From the NCBI RefSeq assembly GCF_013870535.1, contig NZ_JACBXC010000005.1, positions 1 through 39,211 of the forward strand: a stretch of DNA of 39,211 nt. The letters run 5' to 3'. Source of the DNA: Streptomyces phytophilus. Its GTDB lineage: Bacteria; Actinomycetota; Actinomycetes; Streptomycetales; Streptomycetaceae. The translations under genes and the position numbers were made by a program. Positions 1 to 7,884 of this stretch are shown in pieces (the first letter of the stretch is position 1; every line of letters starts with the position of its first letter). The notes beneath the pieces were generated by a model. It was given only the letters and a program-made list of their open reading frames with translations, was not told where the DNA came from and did not search any database.

Positions 1-1013
1 ACCTGCGCCAGCAGTCCCCGCCGCACGTCCTCGGGCGCCGCCGAGGCCCGTACCGACTGCCGCGCCAGCTCCGCCAACTCCTCGTCCGTGAACCCGTGGT
101 GCGTCCGCGCGAACTCGTACTGCGCCGCCAGCCGCGACCCGAACAGCAGCGGGTCGTCCGCCCCCAGCGCCATCGGTACCCCCGCGTCCCACAGCGCCCG
201 CAGCGGCACGTCCTCCGGCCGCTCGTACACCCCCAGGGCCACGTTCGACGACGGGCACACCTCGCAGGCCACCCCCGCCGCCGCCAGCCGCGACAGCAGC
301 CGCGGATCCTCGGCGGCGCGGATGCCGTGCCCGATGCGGCGCGCGTCCAGGTCGTCCAGGCAGTCGCGGACGCTCGTGGGCCCGGCCAGCTCGCCGCCGT
401 GCGGGGCGGCCAGCAGGCCGCCCTCCCGGGCGATGGCGAAGGCGCGGTCGAAGTCGCGGGCGAAGCCGCGGCGCTCGTCGTTGGAGAGCCCGAAGCCGAC
501 GACGCCGCGGTCGGCGTAGCGCACGGCGAGGCGGGCGAGGGTACGGGCGTCGAGCGGGTGCTTCATGCGGTTCGCGGCGACCAGCACGCGCATCCCGATG
601 CCGGTGTCCCGGGCGGTGGTCCCGACGGCGTCGAGGATGATCTCCAGCGCCGGGATCAGCCCGCCGAGGCGCGGCGCGTACGACGTGGGGTCGACCTGGA
701 TCTCCAGCCACCCCGAGCCGTCCGCGAGGTCCTCCTCCGCGGCCTCGCGCACCAGCCGCTGGATGTCCTCGGCCGAGCGCAGGCAGGAGCGGGCGAGGTC
801 GTACAGCCGCTGGAAGCGGAACCAGCCGCGCTCGTCGGTCGCGCGCAGCTTCGGCGGCTCGCCGCTGCTCAGCGCCTCGGGCAGGTGCACGCCGTACTTG
901 GCGGCCAGCTCGATGAGGGTGGCGGAGCGCATGGAGCCGGTGAAGTGCAGATGGAGATGCGCCTTCGGCAGGCGGCGTACGTCTCGTGCGGCGGGGCGGT
1001 GGTGGTGCTCCAT
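1..1013 (-). CDS. add: Adenosine deaminase (partial, C-terminus off the left edge)
   Basis: Zinc-dependent deaminase of the adenosine/AMP deaminase superfamily, predicted to convert adenosine to inosine in purine salvage. About 337 residues are visible. Near the N-terminus, after LPKAH, is the metal-binding HLH pair (H21, H23). Further on come HGGEL (the HAGE active-site motif), CPSSN, and GADDP, which carries the metal-binding and catalytic aspartates. The last residues are missing because the gene runs off the window. The ATG at 1013 precedes the conserved LPKAHLHLH block at normal spacing, but I see no strong ribosome binding site, so the start is moderately sure. It lies downstream of the aminotransferase on the same strand, with a strong terminator between them, so it is probably transcribed separately. 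Adenosine versus another aminohydrolase substrate cannot be decided from sequence. Confidence 0.88.
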   Translation of the reverse strand, partial: MEHHHRPAARDVRRLPKAHLHLHFTGSMRSATLIELAAKYGVHLPEALSSGEPPKLRATDERGWFRFQRLYDLARSCLRSAEDIQRLVREAAEEDLADGSGWLEIQVDPTSYAPRLGGLIPALEIILDAVGTTARDTGIGMRVLVAANRMKHPLDARTLARLAVRYADRGVVGFGLSNDERRGFARDFDRAFAIAREGGLLAAPHGGELAGPTSVRDCLDDLDARRIGHGIRAAEDPRLLSRLAAAGVACEVCPSSNVALGVYERPEDVPLRALWDAGVPMALGADDPLLFGSRLAAQYEFARTHHGFTDEELAELARQSVRASAAPEDVRRGLLAQ

Positions 1014-1066
1014 GGAGAGATCTTGCCGCATCCGCGGGGGTGGGCGACACCGGCTCCTACGAACGA

Positions 1067-1098
1067 GGGCTTGCCCGGACGGCTGTCCGGACAAGCCC
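1067..1098 (-). terminator. Terminator after the aminotransferase gene
   Basis: A 14-bp stem (arms 1067-1080 and 1085-1098, one G-U pair in the minus-strand RNA) closes a 4-base loop 43 bases past the aminotransferase stop. There is no U-tract, which is common for actinomycete terminators. Confidence 0.85.
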
Positions 1099-1140
1099 CG
1101 CCCGCGAACGTCATCAGTTATTGCGCCCCTACGGCGCCCC

Positions 1141-2376
1141 CTACGACGCCTCCGCCAGCAGCTTCTGGATCCGCGAGACGCCCTCGACCAGGTCCTCGTC
1201 CCCCAGCGCGTACGACAGCCGCAGATACCCCGGCGTCCCGAACGCCTCGCCCGGCACCACGGCCACCTCGGCCTCCTCCAGGATCACCTCGGCCAGCTCC
1301 ACCGAGTCCGCCGGCCGCCGGCCGCGGATCTCCTTGCCGATCAGCCCCTTCACCGACGGGTACGCGTAGAACGCGCCCTCGGGCTCGGGGCACTCGACGC
1401 CCTCGATCTCGTTCAGCATCCGCACGATCGTCCGGCGCCGCCGGTCGAACGCCTCGCGCATCTTCGCCACCGCGTCCAGGTCGCCGGAGACGGCCGCCAG
1501 CGCGGCGGCCTGCGCGACGTTGGAGACGTTGGACGTGGCGTGCGACTGGAGGTTCGCCGCGGCCTTGATCACGTCCTTCGGGCCGATGGCCCAGCCGACC
1601 CGCCAGCCCGTCATCGCGTACGTCTTGGCCACGCCGTTGACCACGACGCACTTGTCGCGCAGCTCCGGCACGACCACCGGCAGCGAGTGGAACTCGGCGT
1701 TCCCGTAGACCAGGTGCTCGTAGATCTCGTCGGTCAGCACCCACAGCCCGTGCTCCGCGGCCCAGCGGCCGATCGCCTCGACCTGCTCGCGGGTGTAGAC
1801 CGCGCCCGTCGGGTTGGACGGGGAGACGAAGAGCAGCACCTTCGAGCGCGGGGTGCGCGCGGCTTCGAGCTGCTCGACGGAGACCCGGTAGCCCGTGGTC
1901 TCGTCGGCGACCACGTCGACGGGCACGCCGCCGGCCAGCCGGATCGACTCGGGGTAGGTGGTCCAGTACGGGGTCGGGACGATGACCTCGTCGCCCGGGT
2001 CGAGCAGGGCGGCGAACGACTCGTAGATCGCCTGCTTCCCGCCGTTGGTGACGAGCACCTGGGCCGGCTCCACCTCGTAGCCCGAGTCGCGCGCGGTCTT
2101 CGCGGCGATGGCGGCCTTCAGCTCCGGCAGCCCGCCGGCGGGCGTGTAGCGGTGGTACGTCGGGTTGGTGCACGCTGCGATCGCGGCCTCGACGATGTAG
2201 TCGGGCGTCGGGAAGTCGGGCTCGCCGGCGCCGAAGCCGATCACCGGCCGGCCGGCCGCCTTGAGGGCCTTGGCCTTGGCATCCACGGCGAGCGTCGCGG
2301 ACTCGGAGATGGCGCCGACGCGGGCCGACACCCGTCGTTCGGTCGGGGACTGGGACGCGGTGTTTGCAGCGGTCAT
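1141..2376 (-). CDS. aspC: Class I/II aminotransferase (aspartate aminotransferase type)
   Basis: PLP-dependent fold-type I aminotransferase of 411 residues, the usual length. Visible signatures are SPSNPTG (N188), TDEIYEHL (D216, pairs with the PLP pyridine nitrogen), [11 protein letters not shown] with the Schiff-base lysine K251, and R386 in YLRLSYA, which binds the substrate carboxylate. This is the AspC-like subgroup that sits beside secE-nusG in streptomycetes, as I recall the order. The expected reaction is aspartate plus 2-oxoglutarate to oxaloacetate plus glutamate, although aromatic or other acidic substrates are possible. I chose the ATG at 2376 because the protein then begins just before the conserved [16 protein letters not shown] helix. 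An ATG three codons upstream (2385) is also possible. It is transcribed away from the tRNA-secE-nusG unit. Confidence 0.93.
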   Translation of the reverse strand: MTAANTASQSPTERRVSARVGAISESATLAVDAKAKALKAAGRPVIGFGAGEPDFPTPDYIVEAAIAACTNPTYHRYTPAGGLPELKAAIAAKTARDSGYEVEPAQVLVTNGGKQAIYESFAALLDPGDEVIVPTPYWTTYPESIRLAGGVPVDVVADETTGYRVSVEQLEAARTPRSKVLLFVSPSNPTGAVYTREQVEAIGRWAAEHGLWVLTDEIYEHLVYGNAEFHSLPVVVPELRDKCVVVNGVAKTYAMTGWRVGWAIGPKDVIKAAANLQSHATSNVSNVAQAAALAAVSGDLDAVAKMREAFDRRRRTIVRMLNEIEGVECPEPEGAFYAYPSVKGLIGKEIRGRRPADSVELAEVILEEAEVAVVPGEAFGTPGYLRLSYALGDEDLVEGVSRIQKLLAEAS

Positions 2377-2524
2377 GGGGCCCATCGTTCCAGACGGGCG
2401 GGGGGCGGGGCACGTGGGTTGCACGGCTGTCCGCGGGGCGCGCGGCGTACTCGTTCGACGGCAGCGCGTGAAACCCGTACACTCAACCACCGTGCCAGCC
2501 CCGGTGCAGATCTTGCACGCGCTC

Positions 2525-2553
2525 GTGAAGCCCCTGCAGGAATGCGTTAGGTT
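2525..2553 (+). promoter_or_regulatory. Candidate promoter for tRNA-Trp
   Basis: GTGAAG at 2525-2530, a 17-base spacer and TAGGTT at 2548-2553 resemble an HrdB-type promoter. The predicted start falls a few bases before the mature tRNA. Confidence 0.5.
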
Positions 2554-2565
2554 GGGATGACACAA

Positions 2566-2638
2566 AGGGTCGTAGCTCAATTGGTAGAGCACTGGTCTCC
2601 AAAACCAGCGGTTGGGGGTTCAAGTCCCTCCGGCCCTG
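2566..2638 (+). tRNA. trnW: tRNA-Trp (anticodon CCA)
   Basis: A 73-base cloverleaf. The acceptor stem is 2566-2572 pairing with 2631-2637 (one G-U pair), with discriminator G2638. The anticodon stem CTGGT/ACCAG encloses loop CTCCAAA, giving anticodon CCA at 2599-2601. The T-loop sequence GTTCAAGTC is present. The 3' CCA is not encoded. It sits just before secE, as in other streptomycetes. Confidence 0.97.
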
Positions 2639-2642
2639 CTAC

Positions 2643-2665
2643 GCGCATCCCCTCAGGGGGTGCGT
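2643..2665 (+). terminator. Possible terminator after tRNA-Trp
   Basis: GCATCCCC (2645-2652) pairs with GGGGGTGC (2656-2663) around a 3-base loop and extends by two pairs. It lies immediately past the tRNA and has no U-tract. It could be a processing signal if the tRNA is cotranscribed with secE. Confidence 0.5.
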
Positions 2666-2742
2666 ACGCAGTTCACAGCAGCCCCGCCGTGCGGCTCCAC
2701 CGGGCGCGGCAGGCCAACGAACCGGGATCCAGGTGAGGACGA

Positions 2743-3015
2743 GTGACGGAAGCCTCCACCGCGACGCCTGACCGCCCCGAAGGCGACGCGAAACCCGCTC
2801 GCCGCGGCGGCAAGCGCGGCCGGAAGGGCCCGTTCGCCCGCCTGGCGCTCTTCTACCGCCAGATCGTCGCGGAGCTACGCAAGGTCGTCTGGCCGACGCG
2901 GAACCAGCTCACGACGTACACGACCGTCGTGATCATCTTCGTGGTGGTCATGATCGGCATCGTGACGGTGATCGACTTCGGGTTCACCGAGCTCATGCAG
3001 TACGTCTTCGGCTGA
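2743..3015 (+). CDS. secE: Preprotein translocase subunit SecE
   Basis: SecE is the small essential subunit of the SecYEG channel in the inner membrane. At 90 residues it is the normal actinobacterial short form with one membrane span. Residues 1-35 are basic and hydrophilic. The signature FYRQIVAELRKVVWPTR lies at about residues 42-57, the conserved amphipathic helix ending in the KVVWP motif. The hydrophobic span TYTTVVIIFVVVMIGIVTV follows at about 63-81. The GTG at 2743 is preceded by an AGGTGAGGA ribosome binding site. It is 105 bases upstream of nusG, the classic secE-nusG pair. Confidence 0.97.
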   Translation: MTEASTATPDRPEGDAKPARRGGKRGRKGPFARLALFYRQIVAELRKVVWPTRNQLTTYTTVVIIFVVVMIGIVTVIDFGFTELMQYVFG

Positions 3016-3120
3016 GCGAGCTGACTGAGCTGACCGATTCGCGTACGCCGCCCCGTAAGGTACGTAAGGTAGGCGACTGCATGTGCACATCCCCTTTTGA
3101 GCCAGGAAGAAGCAGCTACC

Positions 3121-4119
3121 GTGTCTGACCCGAACCTGAACGAGGCAGTCGCGACCGACGAGGTTGCCGGCGCAGCGCAGGCAGAGCCTGCCGAGCAGGT
3201 GGAGGCGGCCGAGACGGCGGCGGCAGAGGCCGGACCCGAGGACGCCCAGGCCGAGGACGCCCAGGCCGAGGACACCGAGACCGAGGCCGGCGAGGCCGAG
3301 GGCACCAAGGACGCCGCCGAGAGCGCGGCCACCGAGACGGCTGACGCCGAGACGGCTGACGCCGAGACGGCCGACGCCGAGGCGGCGGACGAGACCGCCG
3401 AGGACGAGGCGGCCGACGGCAGGACCGCCGAGGACGAGGCGGAGGCGGACGAGAAGCCCGACGAGGCGGACGGCGCCGCCGAGCCGGCCGAGGAAGCCGT
3501 CGACCCCGTCGACGCGCTGCGCCAGGAGCTGCGCGGCCTGCCCGGCGAGTGGTACGTGATCCACACCTACGCGGGCTACGAGAAGCGGGTCAAGGCCAAC
3601 CTCGAACAGCGCGCCGTCTCCCTGAACGTCGAGGACTTCATCTACCAGGCCGAGGTGCCCGAGGAAGAAGTCGTCCAGATCAAGAACGGCGAGCGCAGGA
3701 ACGTCCGGCAGAACAAGCTCCCGGGCTACGTCCTGGTGCGGATGGACCTGACGAACGAGTCGTGGGGCGTCGTACGCAACACCCCGGGCGTCACCGGCTT
3801 CGTCGGCAACGCCTACGACCCGTACCCGCTGACGCTCGACGAGATCGTCCGCATGCTCGCCCCGGAGGCCGAGGAGAAGGCCGCCCGCGAGGCCGCGGAG
3901 GCCGAGGGCAAGCCGGCGCCGTCCCGCAAGGTCGAGGTGCAGGTGCTCGACTTCGCCGTGGGCGACTCGGTCACCGTCACCGACGGCCCGTTCGCGACGC
4001 TGCAGGCGACGATCAACGAGATCAACGCCGACTCGAAGAAGGTCAAGGGCCTGGTGGAGATCTTCGGCCGGGAGACCCCGGTCGAGCTGAGCTTCGACCA
4101 GATCCAGAAGAACGACTGA
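3121..4119 (+). CDS. nusG: Transcription termination/antitermination factor NusG
   Basis: NusG binds the RNA polymerase clamp, controls pausing and couples transcription to translation and Rho. The protein has 332 residues. An acidic low-complexity arm of about 135 residues comes first, then the NGN domain from about 142 ([16 protein letters not shown]), and a C-terminal KOW domain from about 280 ([13 protein letters not shown]). The arm has two perfect-to-near-perfect 15-base tandem repeats: EDAQA units at 3238-3282 and ETADA units at 3334-3393. Streptomyces NusG normally has an acidic extension, but this one is on the long side. I chose GTG at 3121 because GGAAGAAG precedes it at good spacing. 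The TTG at 3097 lacks a comparable site and would add eight residues. Confidence 0.96.
   Translation: MSDPNLNEAVATDEVAGAAQAEPAEQVEAAETAAAEAGPEDAQAEDAQAEDTETEAGEAEGTKDAAESAATETADAETADAETADAEAADETAEDEAADGRTAEDEAEADEKPDEADGAAEPAEEAVDPVDALRQELRGLPGEWYVIHTYAGYEKRVKANLEQRAVSLNVEDFIYQAEVPEEEVVQIKNGERRNVRQNKLPGYVLVRMDLTNESWGVVRNTPGVTGFVGNAYDPYPLTLDEIVRMLAPEAEEKAAREAAEAEGKPAPSRKVEVQVLDFAVGDSVTVTDGPFATLQATINEINADSKKVKGLVEIFGRETPVELSFDQIQKND
3238..3393 (+). repeat. In-frame 15-base tandem repeats in the nusG acidic arm
   Basis: Units GAGGACGCCCAGGCC at 3238 and 3253, with a degenerate third at 3268, are followed by GAGACGGCTGACGCC at 3334 and 3349, a one-base variant at 3364 and a degenerate fourth at 3379. 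All keep frame and encode acidic/alanine pentapeptides. Confidence 0.9.
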
Positions 4120-4147
4120 GGGCTTCCCGCCCCGCCACGCTTCCGAC

Positions 4148-4180
4148 CAGGTCAGACGGCTTTGCGGCCGCTCTGACCTG
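4148..4180 (+). terminator. Inverted repeat between nusG and rplK
   Basis: A perfect 9-bp stem, CAGGTCAGA (4148-4156) with TCTGACCTG (4172-4180), continues with CGGC/GCCG across a single bulged base around a 6-base loop. It lies 28 bases after the nusG stop and 116 bases before rplK. No U-tract follows, so it could be a partial terminator, a processing site or an attenuator. Confidence 0.55.
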
Positions 4181-4186
4181 CTCGGT

Positions 4187-4216
4187 TTCAGGACCCGTAC
4201 CCGAAACGGCTATCGT
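4187..4216 (+). promoter_or_regulatory. Weak candidate promoter for rplKA
   Basis: TTCAGG at 4187-4192, an 18-base spacer and TATCGT at 4211-4216, just after the nusG inverted repeat. The -35 match is poor. Position and the long 177-base nusG-rplK gap are the main arguments. Confidence 0.35.
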
Positions 4217-4296
4217 GGTGCGGTATGCCTCCATCCGGACGGTCTGGCAATCACCGGATCGAGGCGCAAACCTCTCATTCAAGGACCCGGAGAGAC

Positions 4297-4731
4297 ATGC
4301 CTCCCAAGAAGAAGAAGGTCACGGGGCTGATCAAGCTCCAGATCCAGGCCGGTGCCGCGAACCCGGCCCCGCCGGTCGGCCCCGCGCTGGGCCAGCACGG
4401 CGTGAACATCATGGAGTTCTGCAAGGCGTACAACGCCGCGACCGAGTCGCAGCGCGGCTGGGTCATCCCGGTGGAGATCACGGTCTACGAGGACCGCTCG
4501 TTCACCTTCATCACCAAGACGCCGCCGGCCGCGAAGATGATCCTCAAGGCCGCGGGCGTCGAGAAGGGCTCCGGCGAGCCGCACAAGACCAAGGTCGCGA
4601 AGATCACCCGCGACCAGGTCCGCGAGATCGCCACCACCAAGATGGCCGACCTCAACGCCAACGACCTGGACGCCGCCGAGAAGATCATCGCCGGCACCGC
4701 CCGCTCCATGGGCGTCACGGTCGAGGGCTGA
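4297..4731 (+). CDS. rplK: 50S ribosomal protein L11
   Basis: L11 sits at the GTPase-associated centre of the 50S subunit, binds 23S rRNA helices 43-44 and is needed for RelA-dependent stringent response. It is the target area of thiostrepton. The length of 144 residues is standard. The N-terminal domain holds the proline helix [20 protein letters not shown], whose prolines contact thiopeptides and are unaltered here. The C-terminal rRNA-binding domain includes TRDQVREIA and the terminal [10 protein letters not shown]. The ATG at 4297 follows GGAG and begins the basic MPPKKKKV start; an upstream in-frame ATG at 4225 is out of keeping with the family. It forms a two-gene unit with rplA, 85 bases downstream. 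Confidence 0.98.
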   Translation: MPPKKKKVTGLIKLQIQAGAANPAPPVGPALGQHGVNIMEFCKAYNAATESQRGWVIPVEITVYEDRSFTFITKTPPAAKMILKAAGVEKGSGEPHKTKVAKITRDQVREIATTKMADLNANDLDAAEKIIAGTARSMGVTVEG

Positions 4732-4816
4732 GCGGCCCACGCCACCCGCAGCACCCTGTGGCAGGGCCGTGCGCCGGCCCGTACCACGACTCCGTACCGA
4801 CACATCAGGAGCAGCA

Positions 4817-5533
4817 GTGAAGCGCAGCAAGGCACTCCGCGCCGGCGACGCCAAGGTCGACCGCACGCGGCAGTACGCACCCCTGGAGGCCGTCCGCCTC
4901 GCCAAGGAGACGTCCACGTCGAAGTTCGACGGCACCGTCGAGGTGGCCATGCGCCTGGGCATCGACCCGCGCAAGGCCGACCAGATGGTCCGCGGCACCG
5001 TGAACCTCCCGCACGGCACCGGCAAGACCGCCCGGGTCCTGGTCTTCGCGACCGGTGACCGTGCAGCGGCCGCGGAGGCCGCGGGCGCCGACATCGTCGG
5101 CGCCGACGAGCTGATCGACGAGGTGCAGAAGGGCCGCCTCGACTTCGACGCGGTCGTCGCCACCCCCGACCTCATGGGCAAGGTCGGCCGCCTCGGCCGG
5201 GTCCTCGGCCCGCGCGGTCTGATGCCGAACCCGAAGACCGGCACGGTCACGCCCGACGTGGCGAAGGCCGTCACCGAGATCAAGGGCGGCAAGATCGAGT
5301 TCCGCACCGACAAGCACTCCAACCTGCACTTCATCATCGGCAAGACCTCGTTCGACGAGCAGAAGCTGGTGGAGAACTACAGCGCGGCGCTGGAAGAGGT
5401 GCTGCGGCTCAAGCCGTCCGCGGCCAAGGGCCGTTACATCAAGAAGGCCACGATCACCACGACGATGGGCCCCGGCATCCCGGTGGACCCCGCGCGGGTG
5501 CGCAACCTCCTGACGGAGGACTCCGCGGTCTGA
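4817..5533 (+). CDS. rplA: 50S ribosomal protein L1
   Basis: L1 forms the mobile L1 stalk that guides deacylated tRNA out of the E site. In many bacteria it also represses the L11-L1 mRNA. The length of 238 residues is normal. Clear landmarks are the N-terminal [14 protein letters not shown], the central [18 protein letters not shown] rRNA-binding signature and [18 protein letters not shown]. The GTG at 4817 follows AGGAG at good spacing; an in-frame ATG 48 bases upstream would add residues foreign to the family. A strong terminator follows, so rplKA ends here. I saw no convincing L1-binding mimic in the short leader, but could not fold it by program. Confidence 0.98.
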   Translation: MKRSKALRAGDAKVDRTRQYAPLEAVRLAKETSTSKFDGTVEVAMRLGIDPRKADQMVRGTVNLPHGTGKTARVLVFATGDRAAAAEAAGADIVGADELIDEVQKGRLDFDAVVATPDLMGKVGRLGRVLGPRGLMPNPKTGTVTPDVAKAVTEIKGGKIEFRTDKHSNLHFIIGKTSFDEQKLVENYSAALEEVLRLKPSAAKGRYIKKATITTTMGPGIPVDPARVRNLLTEDSAV

Positions 5534-5581
5534 CGGGCGCCGCCCGTTCGACAACCACGCATCATCTGTCACGGCCATGCA

Positions 5582-5626
5582 ACGGGTCGGATCCGGAACG
5601 CCCATCGGGCACCGGGTCCGGCCCGT
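5582..5626 (+). terminator. Terminator after rplA
   Basis: A 15-bp stem (5582-5596 with 5612-5626, two G-U pairs) encloses a 15-base region that itself folds as GCCC-ATC-GGGC. TTTCTGGTGTT follows. It separates rplKA from the lipoprotein genes. Confidence 0.8.
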
Positions 5627-5700
5627 TTCTGGTGTTCACTGGCCGTACGGGCAGAACTCCTGCCCGAGAGCACGACCACCACGAGGGGGCGGGGATTTCC

Positions 5701-6597
5701 ATGCACACGACCGTGAAGCGCGCGAGTGTCTCTCTGGGGGCGGCGCTGCTGCTCGCATTCGCGGCGGCCTGCGGGTCCGACTCCGGCGGCGGTGACGGCG
5801 GTTCGGGCAACGGGGGCGGCGACGGCGGCGACGGCGGCAGCGGGGCCGTACGGGGCGCGCAGGCCGCGCTCCAGGCGATCAACGAGAAGACCACGGGCGC
5901 GGAGTCGTCGAAGTTCGAGAGCACCATGGTCATGGGCGAGGCGATGACCACCGAGAACGAGGGCGAACTCGACTGGGCCGACGGCGCGATCGGCACCGCC
6001 ACCGTCAAGTACACCGACGGCCAGATGGCTTCGTCGATCCAGATGATGGACGACGACGGCACGCTGGACGCCCGCTACCTGCCGGACGCCTACTACGCGG
6101 GCGTCGAGGGCGCGTTCCAGACGCAGTACCCGGACAAGAAGTGGATCCGCTACGACTACGACGACATGGCCGAGGTCATGGGCCCGTCCGGGGACTACAT
6201 GAAGGACCAGATGCAGAACAGCACCCCGGGCCAGGCAGTGAAGCTGCTGCTGGCCTCCGAGGACGTCGAGGAGGTCGGCCAGGAGGAGGTGCGCGGCGTC
6301 CGGACCACGCACTACTCCGGCACCGTGGACGTCTCCGACCTGGCCCGCGCGTCGTCCAAGACGCTGAGCGAGGACCAGCTGTCGGACCTGGAGGACCAGC
6401 TCGAAGCGTCCGGCGTCACCACCCAGACCGTCGACATCTGGGTGGACGAGAACGACCTCATGATCAAGCGTGAGGAGTCGGGGAAGATGACGGGCGGCGA
6501 GTTCAGCACCACCGTCTACTACTCGGACTACGGCGTCGACGTGAACGTCGAGGAGCCCTCGGCCGCCGAGAGCATCGACTTCACCGAAATCCAGTAG
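5701..6597 (+). CDS. Secreted lipoprotein, first of a tandem paralogous pair
   Basis: A 298-residue exported lipoprotein. An N-terminal charged patch (VKR) precedes a hydrophobic stretch and a lipobox ending in the acylated cysteine C24 (AFAAAC). A Gly/Asp-rich linker follows to about residue 50. The remainder looks like a beta-rich ligand- or lipid-binding fold of the LppX/LprG/LolA-like type: EGELDWADGAIGTATVKYTDGQ, then RGVRTTHYSGTVDVSDL and VDIWVDENDLMIKREE. That assignment is by pattern only. The next gene is a diverged copy with the same layout. I recall a similar lipoprotein pair between rplA and rplJ in S. coelicolor, so this is probably ancestral. The ATG at 5701 follows a G-rich AGGGGGCGGGG stretch. 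The ligand is unknown. Confidence 0.85.
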   Translation: MHTTVKRASVSLGAALLLAFAAACGSDSGGGDGGSGNGGGDGGDGGSGAVRGAQAALQAINEKTTGAESSKFESTMVMGEAMTTENEGELDWADGAIGTATVKYTDGQMASSIQMMDDDGTLDARYLPDAYYAGVEGAFQTQYPDKKWIRYDYDDMAEVMGPSGDYMKDQMQNSTPGQAVKLLLASEDVEEVGQEEVRGVRTTHYSGTVDVSDLARASSKTLSEDQLSDLEDQLEASGVTTQTVDIWVDENDLMIKREESGKMTGGEFSTTVYYSDYGVDVNVEEPSAAESIDFTEIQ

Positions 6598-6671
6598 CAG
6601 CGGGCGGAGTTGCCCGATCCGCTAGCGTGTTCCCTTCCATTGTCCGGGACACGTGTACCCGGAGGGAAAGG

Positions 6672-7571
6672 ATGACGATGCGTTCGACGTTCATACGGGG
6701 CGGAGCCGCGCTCGGCGCGGCCGCCCTCGCCCTGACCGCCTTCACCGCCTGCGGCGACGACGGGGGAGACGGCAAGGCGACCGGCAAGAAGGGCGGGAAC
6801 GCCGGTCAGCCGGTCGACGTCACGCCCGCAGCCGCCGTCCGCAAGGCCACGGAGAAGGCGGAGGACTTCACCTCCCTTGAGTACCGGATGGCCGGCGAGG
6901 TCCCCGGTGAGGGCACGATGGAGGGCACCGGGGCCATCAGCATGGACCCGCCGGCCATGCAGATGAAGATGACGATGGACGGGGCGACCGCCGCCGAGAG
7001 CGGCGAGGTGGAGATACGTCTCGTCGACGACGCGATGTTCATGAACGCCGGCCCCGAGGCCGCCGCCGAGATGGACGGCAAGACCTGGCTGAGGATCGGC
7101 ATGTCCGAGGACGGGGCGGGCGGCGGCGAGAACCCGCTGCTGGAGCTGAAGCAGGCGGACGACAACCCCGCCGAGGAAGCCCAGATGATGAACGCGGCCG
7201 AGGACCTGGAGAGGGTCGGCGAGGAGAAGATCGAGGGGGTGCAGACCACCCGCTACACCGGCACGGTCACCCTCGACGACCTCCGCGCGGACCTGAAGGG
7301 CAAGGACGCGAAGACGAAGAAGGACCGCCAGAAGCAGATCGACGAGATGGCGGAGCAGGGCTTCGACGAGTTCACCATGGACATGTGGATCGACGGCGAG
7401 GACCACACCAAGCAGTTCCGCATGCAGGCCGAGACGAAGGAGGGTCCGCTCGACACCACCATGACCTTCCTGAGCTACAACGAGCCCGTCACGGTGGAGG
7501 CCCCGCCGGCGTCCGAGACGGCGGACATGGACGCCATGATGAAGGAAGCGGACGAGGGCGGCGGCGCGTAG
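6672..7571 (+). CDS. Secreted lipoprotein, second of a tandem paralogous pair
   Basis: A 299-residue exported lipoprotein with a signal peptide and a lipobox ending at C27 (LTAFTAC), followed by a Gly/Lys/Asp linker. The mature domain parallels the previous gene: a two-part beta-rich layout with IEGVQTTRYTGTVTLDDL matching RGVRTTHYSGTVDVSDL, then MDMWIDGEDHTKQFRM matching VDIWVDENDLMIKRE. It is rich in Met, Asp and Glu. The ATG at 6672 is well placed after GGAGGGAAAGG; an ATG at 6678 is also possible. The 74-base gap to the first lipoprotein carries a TAGCGT box but no convincing -35, so the pair may be cotranscribed or separately driven. Function is unknown; a role in envelope lipid handling is a guess from fold-like patterns. 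Confidence 0.85.
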   Translation: MTMRSTFIRGGAALGAAALALTAFTACGDDGGDGKATGKKGGNAGQPVDVTPAAAVRKATEKAEDFTSLEYRMAGEVPGEGTMEGTGAISMDPPAMQMKMTMDGATAAESGEVEIRLVDDAMFMNAGPEAAAEMDGKTWLRIGMSEDGAGGGENPLLELKQADDNPAEEAQMMNAAEDLERVGEEKIEGVQTTRYTGTVTLDDLRADLKGKDAKTKKDRQKQIDEMAEQGFDEFTMDMWIDGEDHTKQFRMQAETKEGPLDTTMTFLSYNEPVTVEAPPASETADMDAMMKEADEGGGA

Positions 7572-7588
7572 CCCCCGCGTCCACGTCG

Positions 7589-7643
7589 CGTACGGACCGG
7601 CCGTCCCGGGGCGATTTGCCCGCGGGGCGGCCGCTGCCGTACG
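7589..7643 (+). terminator. Long stem-loop ending the lipoprotein unit and overlapping the rplJ promoter
   Basis: CGTACGG (7589-7595) pairs with CCGTACG (7637-7643). Inside these, CGGCCG pairs with CGGCCG, and GGGC with GCCC around GATTT. The result is a long interrupted stem 18 bases after the lipoprotein stop. Its loop and right arm contain the -35 and -10 boxes of the rplJ promoter. Confidence 0.65.
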
Positions 7644-7645
7644 AT
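7616..7645 (+). promoter_or_regulatory. rplJL promoter
   Basis: TTGCCC at 7616-7621, an 18-base spacer and TACGAT at 7640-7645 form a good vegetative-type promoter. Transcription would begin near 7651, at the start of the structured rplJ leader. Confidence 0.7.
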
Positions 7646-7650
7646 TCCCG

Positions 7651-7884
7651 CTTGTAGCCAAAGACCGCTGGCTGCCGCCGTACGCCCGCAGGGGAGTGCG
7701 GTGGCCGAAGGTTCCGCGTACGCCGCGGACGGCCCGCGCAGGTGAATGAGGAAGACCCTCCCGATGGGCCCCGTGCCCGTACGGTCGTGTCACGCCCCGT
7801 GCGCCTGCGCCGGGGCGTTTGCCGTGTGCGAGGGCCTCGTGCATCCGAAGGGCGGTCCCATCACCCGGAAGGAGGCCGAGGCTC
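7651..7884 (+). promoter_or_regulatory. L10 leader RNA upstream of rplJ
   Basis: About 234 bases of leader with no gene. It opens with TAGCCAAAGACCGCTGG and continues through GGCCGAAGG and CAGGTGAATGAGGAAGACCC. These resemble the conserved L10-leader blocks where L10 (with L7/L12) binds its own mRNA to limit synthesis. A terminator-like hairpin (7792-7818) follows before the rplJ ribosome binding site, a layout compatible with transcription attenuation as described for Bacillus. That mechanism is an inference here. Confidence 0.75.
7792..7820 (+). terminator. Terminator-like attenuator hairpin in the rplJ leader
   Basis: ACGCCCCG (7792-7799) pairs perfectly with CGGGGCGT (7811-7818) and is followed by TT. 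An inner GCG/CGC pairing shortens the loop to CCTG. It lies 65 bases upstream of rplJ. Confidence 0.65.

Noticed and set aside
565-2550. Long plus-strand frame opposite the deaminase and aminotransferase
   Set aside because: The minus strand encodes clear enzyme families here. The plus-strand frame is Arg/Ala/Gly-rich noise.
3097-3120. TTG start eight codons upstream for NusG
   Set aside because: The ribosome binding site GGAAGAAG sits between it and GTG 3121, which matches the family start.
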